This document shows positions 11,062 through 20,583 of a DNA stretch of 64,000 bases, in pieces (positions within the stretch are counted from its first letter, which is position 1; every line of letters starts with the position of its first letter). The stretch spans positions 2,852,001 to 2,916,000 of the forward strand of contig RCTD01000001.1 in assembly GCA_014898415.1 (NCBI GenBank). The letters are read 5' to 3'. The DNA is from Stromatinia cepivora. Lineage: Eukaryota > Ascomycota > Leotiomycetes > Helotiales > Sclerotiniaceae. A program made the position numbers and the translations under genes. The notes under the pieces were generated by a model that ran no database searches, was not told the DNA's origin, and saw nothing but the letters and a program-made list of their open reading frames with translations.

Positions 11062-11929
11062 ACCGGTTTTTGAGACTTTTAATTGTACAAAGAGGAGTTC
11101 AAGGAATGAACGCTGGCTCTCACTTTGACCTCGGTCGCTCTCAACCCACCACCGATGGTCGAAATTATTGCACACCTGGCATTCCGCCCTCAAATAACCG
11201 CACGGTCAGAGAATTCTCGGTTCCTCAAAAATGCATATTCAATACCGGGTTCAGTGTATTTCTTATTTTCTTTATGATGGTTCTGTGGGGTGAATGGATG
11301 ATTGATAGGACTGGGGTATACAAATCGCCCTGGGGGTGGGAATATTTTTGGATTGGATTGGATTTGTGTTTAGAAGGGAGGAGGATTTGGGGGTGAATGG
11401 AAAAGAGGATGGGAATGTAAGCGAGAGATGGAAAATGGGGAAGTTCTTGAGATTTTGTGGTTACTAGGCATAAATTCATATCCTTTTATTGTTCAAAAAA
11501 TGCGGTTCCTTGTAAATACTTGTTGTTGTGATGTATGTAATGGCATTTTGATGGGTTGGTTGACTGCCTGATTTGTTGAGTGAGTGGATGTGACTTGATT
11601 CACTATTTAGGAATCAACACACTGTTTATATGAATGATAATTTTATAGTGTCAGTTATAGGTTCTTTTTGGAGTCAATCTGTAATTACTTTCAAGACTCT
11701 GCTTCTTATGATAATCATAAGTCATTAAGTTCGAGCTGGCTTGGTGTTCTTCTTGTGATATTTACTTTCTATGTAGTCACGGAATCTCAGTCAAGAGTCT
11801 ATATATATTTTCTTGATATTACACATTCTACTAACTTTTTATGCAAATCATTCATAGTTTAAGGGTGTTAGGGATGATTCATGATGTTCACATACATCAT
11901 CAGTTTAATGATATTCACTTTTTGGACAT

Positions 11930-12270
11930 TCATAAACTCTGATTTTGGAGTCATTTCAAAGTGCTTTTCGCCAATTACACATCTAATTTCTTGTTTCTCA
12001 GGTCATCCTTTCTAAACACAGTCAGAATTCTGTAGCCCGGAGTCAGTTTCTATTCATTTTATCCATCTACAGTCACTGATCCTCATTTTGGAATCAGTTG
12101 GTATTCATTCTTGCAGGCCATTCTTTATAATTCTAGTCATAATTCTCCATCTTGGAGTCAAAATGTACTCATCATCTCTATTTACAATCATTAATCCTTA
12201 TTTTAGCGTCAGTTTCTGCTCATTCTCTCCACCAACAGTCAGAAATCCCTATTTTAGAGCATATTAATAC
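11930..12270 (+). repeat. Degenerate short repeat set
   Basis: A loose unit of roughly 60-90 bp recurs. It is recognised by the words ACAGTCA, ATCCTCATTTTGGAGTCAGTT and TATTCATTCT, seen near 11940, 12025, 12075, 12140, 12190 and 12235. A similar word, AGTCATGATCCTCAATTCTG, occurs at about 9273 upstream of copy A. The units are too diverged to fix borders by eye. Confidence 0.55.
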
Positions 12271-12279
12271 CACAATACT

Positions 12280-12430
12280 CGCAATAATCATGAATAATCG
12301 TGCTTTTGCCTCGAAAATATGGTTGAACTCATGCCTCGAAATGTGCTTAAAAGAGATGCGATTCCCCCCTCTGCTCTACTTTCTTTTTCCTTATGTTCTA
12401 CATCTACAACAATATCATAAGTCCATATCT
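12280..12430 (+). promoter_or_regulatory. Upstream segment shared with the 9.4 kb paralogue
   Basis: Same ordered words as 9430-9600 (CATGAATA, CCTCGAAAAT, GAAATGTGCTTAAAAGAG, TTCCC, CTTT tract, TTCTAC). It lies about 460-610 bp upstream of the ATG of copy B. Likely co-duplicated promoter or leader. Confidence 0.6.
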
Positions 12431-12892
12431 TGCAGTTTCGATACAACTTTTACATACTCGACACAATTTAACATCATACACTCTACCATCAGACGCATTT
12501 CACTCTCGACCACAATAAGACCTTACAAATACTCGATCCTGCGCCCTAAACCCTACATCAACCACACCATTGCTACCATACACTTCTCATCATACCCCAT
12601 CATCAATCTCTTTCGACGCTCCACTTCCACACTAAAACACAACACCTCTTGCTCTTAGCTACCGAAGCCCATTTCTGCCTCCAAGACCATCCACAAATTC
12701 TTTCAAACTTCCGACGTTGAATGATCCTATTATCCATAACCAACAACAACGAAGACAACGAAAGAATCGCTTATTCGGAGCTCCATCCTTCATCAACGTC
12801 CACACATTTTCCCTCTCCATACTTCAGCCTCTACCTACTTCAAACGTTCAAGACCTTGAAGTAGATCTTGAAGTAGGTCTTCATTGCTCATC

Positions 12893-13564
12893 ATGTCCGG
12901 CGCTAATAGGTACTGGGACGGTGACATCGAGGAATTAGTGACCTTCCTGGCATATGGCTTACAAGAACATGATCCTGAAAAACAATCGGGAAAATCAAAG
13001 CCGGATGCGTGGACATTTATAGTAGGCTTGATGAATGCACTGGTTGTATGGGGGTCCAAAGACCTCAATAAGTTCGATACGCGTGTAGTCAAGGCGGGAT
13101 TAACAGAGGAATTTTATGCGAAGATTAAAGTGGATGCACCACGACCAGCGATACCAGATGAATCCTGGCTTCCCAAAGAACTCTTGACCATCATATTATT
13201 TCACTCGAAGATAGATCCATACGAATGGGGAGGGCTTACAGTGAAAAGTATCGTGAAAGCCATTAAAGAAGTACAAAAGCGATATCCCGATAAGGATGTA
13301 AAAATGCCAAACAATAAAGAACCTTGGCGTGAAGGGGGCGAAAATCTTGCAAAAGTTAACCAAGGAATTTTATGGGAACATGCAGATTATCGCGCAATTC
13401 AAGCGGAAGATGCAAAAAAACTCCTTAGAGGAGGCATTCCTTTTCCTGCGGGAAGCTATGAGGGGGGGAGATACCCGGCGGGAAGAAACAAATTTGGAGA
13501 ATACCCGGCGGGAACCTACCAAGGGGGAACCTACGAAGCTGGAATCTGGTATCCAGGAACCTGA
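12893..13564 (+). CDS. Tandem family protein, copy B
   Basis: Single-exon gene of 223 residues; ATG at 12893 (MSGANRYWDGDIEELVTFLA), stop TGA 13562-13564. It matches copies A and C in layout: aromatic start, acidic helix with ELVTFLAYGL, FIVGLMNAL about 40 residues on, a run of charged residues, then DAPRPAIPDESWLPKELL. After residue 170 the tail is Gly/Tyr/Pro-rich with repeated YPAG-type units. The family shares the pattern LMNAL then, 35-45 residues later, a Pro-rich LPxEL motif. No known domain, signal peptide or membrane helix was recognised. It is the best conserved copy of the domain and the shortest tail. Function unknown. Confidence 0.7.
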   Translation: MSGANRYWDGDIEELVTFLAYGLQEHDPEKQSGKSKPDAWTFIVGLMNALVVWGSKDLNKFDTRVVKAGLTEEFYAKIKVDAPRPAIPDESWLPKELLTIILFHSKIDPYEWGGLTVKSIVKAIKEVQKRYPDKDVKMPNNKEPWREGGENLAKVNQGILWEHADYRAIQAEDAKKLLRGGIPFPAGSYEGGRYPAGRNKFGEYPAGTYQGGTYEAGIWYPGT

Positions 13565-14341
13565 ACTTAGTCAAAGTGATTATTCTGTTGCTGATTAGAC
13601 ACGCTAGTTTTCGTCTCCTAGCGCCTTTCTGCAGTTCTCACACCGGTCTCAGTTCATTTCACACTCTCTATGGCGTTTTGACATTGATTGTATGGCGAAG
13701 GAAAGGGATTTGTGGTGTGGTTTACAGTCTGGGGCTTTTAACATGGGAGTGAGACGGCAACTCGTATGTATTTCTTATGCTCTTCATGGACGGTTTTTGT
13801 TTTCTCACTGCCCCGTGCTAGTCATGGCTAGCAGAGGAGAATTTTTTGTTTTCCATTTTTGTTATCCGCTGGTCGGTTCTGCTTTTTAGATGTATTTCAT
13901 TATGGTTGTTGTTTAATAGGCTGTGCGGGCCATAGCGAGGGAATGGAAAGTTCACAGTTTTAAGAAATTTAGCATTGAACTTTAGGAAAATACACCCAAA
14001 AAACGTTGCCTTTTTAAATATCACTAACATAGAGCGACATCCGCTTTTTGATACCAAGATGTTTTGAAGATGTGGATTCTTCAGAAAAGAACTAGGTGAA
14101 AGTCTTGGGGCAAGCTGGAAACTTTCTAAGCTTTGCCGGTGACTCTTTCCTTTTCATTTGGTGTTTGTTGCGACTTCTGTTTAATTAAAGCCGTTTGCTA
14201 TTGCTCTTTCCCTTTCTACTTTCTTGGGACTTGATGTTCATGGAGATGATATATAGTGGGACTTTTAACAGCTTGAACGTAACACTTCTGCTCACACATT
14301 TGTTAATTCAATTAGGTCTACCACATATTCTTAAGAGCATT
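13565..14341. other. Intergenic region between copies B and C
   Basis: No supported gene. A hydrophobic reading frame precedes the copy C ATG, but it starts at a non-ATG codon and is not matched by the paralogues, so it is taken as leader. Confidence 0.5.
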
Positions 14342-15115
14342 ATGGGAAAACGTTGGCATCCAAAAGAAAAAGAGTTGTGTGATTGGCTGATAGCGAGTTT
14401 GATGTTACAAGGACATGGAAAGTTAAGAGGCAGAGACCTGTCGGCAATATCAACATTGATGACAGAAATTCACCTATCCGGAAGATATCAGCACTTCGAC
14501 AGATTTTATGAAAATAGAACGATAATCAATTATAAATCTAAACACTACAAGCCAAGGTTTGAAGTCTCGGCCCAGATGGTCATGCCAACAAGGCCAGATT
14601 GGCTCCCAATTGAGCTTCAATCTCTCGGAAACGACGGTTTCACCTCTGAAGATATTGAAAGATGTGCCAATTTATTGCGCAATGTGTCGAATGTTGGTGA
14701 GCTGTCGCAAGATGCATCAAATGCAAAGAGCAAATTGGATGTCGAAAAGTCTCCTCAGATTACGGGATCTCCTTCCACTCAGCCAGCCGACGGATCGACC
14801 CAGAGACCGCCAACTACGACGCACCAACGCGGACTGTCATCTGATCCGTCATACCAGGCCCGAACACTCAATAACAGTGGTGCCGCCTTTGATTCTGCCC
14901 CTCCAGCTTCAGCTGCCGTGATGGCAAATTCGTTCAACGCAGACACTAGAACAACTGGCCTTCAGCAGTCAAGTTATGTAGACCGGCCTTCAGCTTCCGT
15001 CGCATCCACGGGATTTAGCCATACGTACACGAACGACTACAGCAATCATGCCCAGCACCCCCAGAACACTTTTGAAAATAAAGAAACTGCTGCTACAAAC
15101 ATCATAAGGGAATAG
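14342..15115 (+). CDS. Tandem family protein, copy C, probably frameshifted
   Basis: ATG at 14342 (MGKRWHPKEKELCDWLIASL) chosen by alignment with copies A and B; an upstream in-frame ATG exists but would add a sequence the paralogues lack. The open frame ends with TAG at 15113-15115, giving 257 residues. The N-terminal half fits the family: KRWHPK, ELCDWL, AISTLMTEI, then MPTRPDWLPIELQSL. The tail is Ser/Thr/Asn/Gln-rich. Directly after the stop a different frame stays open for about 120 codons with the same composition (see 15082-15474), so this copy is probably broken by one indel, or an intron is missed. Function unknown. Confidence 0.6.
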   Translation: MGKRWHPKEKELCDWLIASLMLQGHGKLRGRDLSAISTLMTEIHLSGRYQHFDRFYENRTIINYKSKHYKPRFEVSAQMVMPTRPDWLPIELQSLGNDGFTSEDIERCANLLRNVSNVGELSQDASNAKSKLDVEKSPQITGSPSTQPADGSTQRPPTTTHQRGLSSDPSYQARTLNNSGAAFDSAPPASAAVMANSFNADTRTTGLQQSSYVDRPSASVASTGFSHTYTNDYSNHAQHPQNTFENKETAATNIIRE

Positions 15116-15474
15116 CTGAAGGTGCTGTCCGAGGCATAAAGAGCAGTGTTTCTAACGGAAACTCATCTTCCGGAACACCTTCCCAGCCACCATCGAACTT
15201 TCAGAACGTTACACAAAATTACAATCCTGCGACACAAGCGTATGGTGTCCAACCTGTCAATACTTCAAAGTCTTCCGACGCAAGTCTGTCGTACACACAC
15301 GGCTCTAATACTTTTCAAAACCCACCTTCCGCTTCAACCATCGAACAGTCTAGGGGTACTCAGAACTTCGCAAACAACTATCCTGTAGCAGCCAATACTC
15401 CTCAAGCGAGACCAAATGGTACGGAATTAGGCAATGGACAAAGCAGTTCTTCAGCGTACAAACCTCAAAGATAA
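15082..15474 (+). pseudogene. Continuation of copy C in another frame
   Basis: From 15082 the -1 frame relative to copy C is open to TAA at 15472-15474. It encodes a Ser/Asn/Gln/Pro-rich sequence beginning about AEGAVRGIKSSVSNGNSSSG and containing SNTFQNPPSAST and NNYPVAANTPQARPNG. This matches the composition of the upstream tail (PQNTFENKE). It has no start codon. A single-base indel between 15082 and 15115 would join it to copy C; no convincing intron restores the frame. It could be a real frameshift, an assembly error or an unrecognised intron. Confidence 0.6.
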
Positions 15475-15971
15475 TTCCTCCGGCGACCTATAATTCAGCT
15501 GGCGGGATAGTTGATGCCCCAATTTTGTATCGAAGAATGAGTACCTTCTGAAATGCAACGATCTGGAACTTTCATTAATGGCATATCTAATATTGCATGG
15601 TTTTGGTTTGGGTTTGAGAATGAGAATGATAATGAAAATTAAATTATGATACGAAATGCCATCTTCATCTTTGATAGTGTGTGAAACCATGTGTAGTACT
15701 AGGTCGCCCGAATCCATTTATGACAAGATTAAATTGCCTTTCCAAATATCAATGACCCGCCGCGTGCTGTTTGATGATTTTAAAGTTTAAGCGTGTTGGG
15801 GTTAGAGCACTAGTAAAGCAAATGAATCTTATCGGCACAGAATATGAGGTTATAATGGAAATTACGGCATTACTTGCATTAACTTATGAGAAATGAAGAC
15901 TCTGATCTGGCCTATATACAATGTGCTGAGTCAACATAATCCCCGACAAACCGAATAATAACATCCTTGTC
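15475..15971. other. Intergenic region between convergent genes
   Basis: AT-rich 3' flanks of copy C and the J-domain gene. Nothing further seen. Confidence 0.6.
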
Positions 15972-16556
15972 TTACAACATCTCATCGTATGTATCAATCT
16001 CATCCCACATCCATCGATCATTCATGACAGTCGCCATCATATTACGCGCGAAATTTTTCCCCGACCTCCTTGAAGCTTTAGAAGATTTCGAACCCCTCTT
16101 GCCAGCCTGATTGAAATTTTCTGCCATGGCGGCAAGCCCTTTATCTCGCTTGGACGACTTGTAAAAAGGTTCGAACTCGCTTGGGCCAGCCTTTTCGTAT
16201 GCATGTTGGTAATATTCTTGTTTCGAGCTGAAGTTTCTCTTTTCCGGGGACCAACAGTTTTTGCAGTTGCAATTGCATCCATCGGTAGGGCCATAGAAGG
16301 AAGGGACAAAGCTTGTAGCATGGCCTGCATCGTAATTTGCGCGAGATACTGGGTCGGATAGTGTTCCGTACGCTCCCTGGATTGCGATGAAGTCGGCGTG
16401 GGCGGTGGGAGTGGGGTTCTTGTCGGGATGATAGGATAGGGCCTGAGCATAATAGGCGGCCTTGATTTGTTTGGATGATGGCTTTGACTCAGGATCTAGG
16501 CCGAGGATCTGGTAGTAGTTTCCATCCATTTTGAAGATCAGGTGATGACGATGCAT
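15972..16556 (-). CDS. J-domain (DnaJ-like) co-chaperone
   Basis: Single-exon gene of 194 residues, or 185 if the second ATG (16529, MDGNYYQILGL) is used; the second start is favoured because J domains usually begin D-Y-Y-x-x-L-G. The J domain spans about residues 12-78: YYQILGL, the basic helix KQIKAAYYAQAL, the diagnostic HPD at 43-45, FIAIQGAYGTLSD and RANYDAG. It should stimulate an Hsp70 ATPase. Beyond it is a Cys cluster (CNCNCKNC, about residues 97-104) and a basic Ser/Lys-rich tail with KRGSKSSKASRRSGK, possibly nuclear. There is no Gly/Phe region or full zinc-finger, so it is a type III (DNAJC) protein. Which Hsp70 it serves is unknown. Confidence 0.85.
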   Translation of the reverse strand: MHRHHLIFKMDGNYYQILGLDPESKPSSKQIKAAYYAQALSYHPDKNPTPTAHADFIAIQGAYGTLSDPVSRANYDAGHATSFVPSFYGPTDGCNCNCKNCWSPEKRNFSSKQEYYQHAYEKAGPSEFEPFYKSSKRDKGLAAMAENFNQAGKRGSKSSKASRRSGKNFARNMMATVMNDRWMWDEIDTYDEML

Positions 16557-17088
16557 GGTATTTTAGGATGTTATAGAGATGATAATTTAGATATAATGGA
16601 AAAGTGACGATTGAGAAGTATATCGATTTTGAAATTCGAGTTTTGTATGTGTAGGGTAAATGGATGAAGTTTGTTTTTGTCTGAGAAGACTTTCTGCAGA
16701 CAGATTTATATCTGGGGAATTTTCATTCGAACTGGGGAAGTGCACTAAGAAGAGACTATCGATGTTCGGATTTAACTTGAGACCTTTAGTCCAACCAGTC
16801 CCCCACAAGATTGAATGATATGATGTCATTGCATTGGACTTCCAATTGTAAAGGAGATGGTTGATTTACATGTAATATTTTTTAAACTCAAATAGTCGAG
16901 TAGTATCGTAAAATGAAATAAAAAAAGATAACATATTTCTCTAGGCTGACTCTAAAAATTATCAAAATTAATACTGAGCAAAATGTAGCAAAAGGAACAA
17001 ATAACAAAATGCTCATTTTTGTTATCTTTTGAACCCCAGATTCCGAAAAGTCTCCACGTGAAGGACACATAAATGGAAATTGCCTCTG

Positions 17089-17492
17089 CTAAGATGCTGC
17101 ACTACAGCTAGCTTTAGCACCACCAACTACAGAGACTAGTACACCGGCTGATTCTTCTTGATTTCCACCTAACCTATTTGGAAGCTTTGATTCGAATTTG
17201 GTTAAGGTTTGAGCAAAGGATTGAAAATCACCAGCATGTCTATTATTCTGATTGTAGTCTGCCTTGAGCCTTTTCAACATGCGGAAAACTGTCAAGGAAA
17301 CCGGTTCAATCGTTACAATGAAATGTTTCCAAAATAGATTCAATAGTTTAATGAATCAAGTATATTAAATAGACTCAATAATTGAGGGCCTCTTATTTTT
17401 GGATTGCAGTCCAGAATATTACAAACCTAGAAGAACGATTGTGCCCTTTGTGGCTTCAAAGGTTATCAGGACCATAGCCGATAACTTTATCA
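17089..17492 (-). other. Possible small secreted-protein gene or relic
   Basis: On the minus strand an ATG near 17492 starts a short hydrophobic stretch (MIKLSAMVLITFEATKGTIV) followed by a GTTTGT donor-like site. A long putative intron would end at a TTGACAG acceptor near 17295. The second part encodes FRMLKRLKADYNQNNRHAGD and ends VVGGAKASCSAAS at 17089. This would give a short protein with a signal-like start, but the intron would be about 150 nt and the frame joining is unproven. It may be degenerate. Confidence 0.25.
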
Positions 17493-17685
17493 TGATGTTT
17501 CTGCGTATCATAAAAAAAAAGTCTCAAAATAGAAAGAAAAACCTTGAATTTTTCAAGACGTGAGTGAAAGTGACTTATGAATTACGCAAGTGCAATGCTG
17601 AAACGAAATTACTTGTTCATGACGAAAGGCTCAGGAGAGAAAATGATGGGCTAACTTTTCCACACAAATCTCACACTTTTGTTAC

Positions 17686-17957
17686 CTACCCCGTACCACC
17701 TTCATCCTTTGACTTCAAAGCCCAAACCAGATCTTCCCGCCAGTCTGAATGTCTTCGATCAAAAATTATAACATATCTCTCTCCGTCGTCGAGAGTAACG
17801 CTCTTGTCAAATGCAACCCACAGAGGTGTGTATGATCCGGATACCACACTACACAAGAACGGGACGAACGGCCAGGAACCGCGGTCTGCAATGCTGAATG
17901 GTGTGCATCGCAATCCTCATCAGAGTTTATGTAATTGGTGTATGCGTACATTCCCAT
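17686..17957 (-). other. Coding-like fragment, unknown
   Basis: A minus-strand frame from 17913 reads like protein (VSGSYTPLWVAFDKSV, LDDGERYVIIFDRRHSDW, REDLVWALKSKDEG) and stops at 17686. Its first ATG lies inside an overlapping frame. No family recognised; it may be a fragment of a dead gene. Confidence 0.25.
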
Positions 17958-18371
17958 GGGCAGCCACCAAACGGAAGGTATGTGTTAGCTCCCGTAGATA
18001 GTTCTTTTAGTAATACACATGCTGCTGTATTGCATAACAGAACATCAAGCGCATTGTAAATCCCCCAAAGAGAGAAAAGCTCGTACGAGAGGATTCTTTG
18101 CTGAAATTGACTGATGATCCAATATCAAGATGTTGAGAATTCGATGTGTGAAGTCGTTTATTCTGCCATTCTACGAAGGCGGTGAAAGAGCTGATTCATC
18201 AACCAACGCCAATAACAATCACTCCTTGAAATACCGCGTCCTGTCAATCTTATTAACCTCCCCAATGATCTTGTCACGTTGATTGTTACTGAATTATTGG
18301 AGAATGTTGGCTTCTGGAGGCTCGCTCTCTGCGAATGATCTGCCGTACGTTGGTACATCTCGAAGAGTACA

Positions 18372-18656
18372 TCATGATTCATTTTGAGCCTCTTTCTCGC
18401 TGTCTGATAAAATCTTAGTCATCTGGGGTTGAGACTGGGCTAACGGGTCATTGATGCAAGAAGCTGTGAGAGCATCTTTACATGTTCCTGTAGCGTTATT
18501 TCCGAATGTTATATTCAGCGCTATCCCTTCAATCTTGAAACCACAATATATTCTACACGCCAACCTCTATGTATCATGACTTCCATGTACACTTGTGAAA
18601 TGGGTTGATGAAAAGTTAATAAATATGGTTAAAATTACGTGGGAAATAAACTTCAT
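18372..18656 (-). pseudogene. Small secreted Cys-protein relic with one in-frame stop
   Basis: The minus strand from ATG 18656 encodes a signal-peptide-like start (MKFISHVILTIFINFSSTHF), then TAG at 18567-18569. The same frame continues with RLACRIYCGFKIEGIALNIT, a GTCKDALTASC segment and a TGA at 18372. Four Cys and one N-glycosylation-like NAT follow the signal-like segment, as in small secreted effector-type proteins. The single stop suggests recent inactivation, or an intron too short to be real. Function unknown. Confidence 0.4.
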
Positions 18657-20583
18657 TCCAGCCAACTTAGGAGGAGGTCGTGTGTAGAGCAAGAGACCAT
18701 GACCGGCGTTGATATAAAGGCGGTGGAGATCTTGATATTTCAGCAGCATGCTAATGCTTCAGATCTCCTGATGTCATGGCATCAAGGAAGAAGCTCGCAT
18801 TTTTGAGGACAAGTAGGTAAAAATGAGACATACATACTTCCCCTTCCCTGCTATTTATGGCATCGTGCTGCAGTTGGACTTGCCGTTTTGCTAGTTATCG
18901 ATATGTAGGATTGATATTAGGACACATTCATATGCATTATCCATAATATATACCTATGTATGGGTGGTGCTTTCAGTCCCGAGTCGTTTGCTGCTGCTCC
19001 GAAGATATTGGTGTCTCCACTTTTATTAGTATCATAAATGAACAACTTAGAACCAACCTTAATGAAATCTCTAGTATTCTCTTGTATCCCACGTGTTCTT
19101 TCCCCTTGTCTAGTCTCCCAATCTTTTGTTTAGAAAAAATATATCTGAAGTCAATTAATCGTTTGTACACTGTGGGGGTGGGTAGTTCTGCATTAAGTGG
19201 AAAAGGAGTGGTATTGATAACATACGCTTATCTCCGATAAGGCATTATAAATAGTTTCCTTATTAGTTAGCTTTACAAAGAGCAACCTATTCCTGCCTCC
19301 ACAACACGGAGTAAGGTTACATTTATCAAATTCAACGCTATTGGCTGGCGCTTCCCAATCGCGTGAACTACATAATACGGGCCAACAACTTTCGCGCGGG
19401 GAGATGCGCATAGATCAAACGAACCCTTCGCGTAGCGACTGCATGACTTCATCACTTGTGACCTGCGGTGCCAAGATATGCTGCAATTTAAGGCCAATTT
19501 ATGTTTGAGTGGTCTTTGCGAGTTGATGTCGATGGAAAAATTAACATCTTTCGTCGGCGCAATGTTATGCGATGCGGCATCGGTTCCCGGAAGACGAGCG
19601 ACCCAATGCTACGAGAAAAGCCGGAAAAGCTATGCACGGAAGACATGGTAGGCTTAGAAGCAACTCAGAGTGGGTGGATCTGAAGCACACTACCGGAATG
19701 CCTGCCTCAAAGCCGTGATGTTGCTTCATTACTTTGCTGAGGCAAGCTTGGATGCGCCATATAAAGAGAGAATGCAATTTTGGAGTCTGATTGCTGCTCT
19801 ATGAGTATCTGGGAAACACATCTCAACAGTATATGAGATGCAGAATAACATTCGCTTTGTCGCAATTTGCAAGCCCTGCGATATTTGGGGATTTTACTTT
19901 CATTCTTTACATTTACTCACTCTCATTTCATGCATCTGATTTCATCCACTGGCCTCATTTTCGTTCAAATCTCCTTCAGCCTTTGGAAATTGCTGTCTGT
20001 ATTTATCCAGCCGATATCTGGGGCAGTCTCCACATATCCCCAGATATCTGTTGTAGCCAAGACGTCATTAACCCTGTGGTACAGCAGTATCAAATTGTTC
20101 CGTAGACTTTTTATCCCACGAATCGCCAAGCGTACCTTACATCACGAGTTACTAAACTTTACTACTTTGCCCAACGTACTTGTTGCTTGATCGTCGCGAT
20201 CAATCCTTTCGACGCACATCATTGCTCTGTTCGGCAAAAGTGGTCCCCTATTCTGGAAGGTTGAATGCGCGCATACTTTCATGTGCATGCCCTTTTCCGC
20301 CCCTATTGTTTCTCTCATTTTTACATATAAGCGCATCAATGTTGAACAAGATGTATTACTGCCAAGAGGGACTTCAAGGTACCTGGTTGAATCGATGAGG
20401 ACTTGGCAGAAGATCATTCACCATCCTGAAGGTTCTCTTCAACCAAAAAAGAGATTCATGATGCATCTATATGAGCTAACTATGTTCCCCCAATTTCTGT
20501 TCAGCTCGTCAAATGTTATGCTCCCTTCCGTTCCACTCATTCCTAAAACCAATACCTAAGACTCTAAAACTTATGAATTCACA

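Larger units (their letters stand above)
11062..12892. other. Intergenic region between copies A and B
   Basis: Contains a degenerate repeat set (11930-12270) and the duplicated upstream segment (12280-12430). Downstream of 12430 the plus strand is C- and CA-rich, typical of a leader. The only long ORF here (12152-12658) lacks coding character. Confidence 0.5.
16557..20583. other. Gene-poor region with decayed small-protein relics
   Basis: No intact gene is supported over about 4 kb. Three minus-strand coding-like pieces are listed separately (17089-17492, 17686-17957, 18372-18656). The last kilobase before 20584 is the promoter side of the rhamnogalacturonase gene. Confidence 0.5.

Noticed and set aside
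14195..14341. N-terminal hydrophobic extension of copy C as a signal peptide
   Set aside because: The frame begins at a non-ATG codon, and alignment with copies A and B favours the ATG at 14342.
17564..18001. 145-codon plus-strand ORF
   Set aside because: No coding character; the opposite strand looks more protein-like but is itself uncertain.
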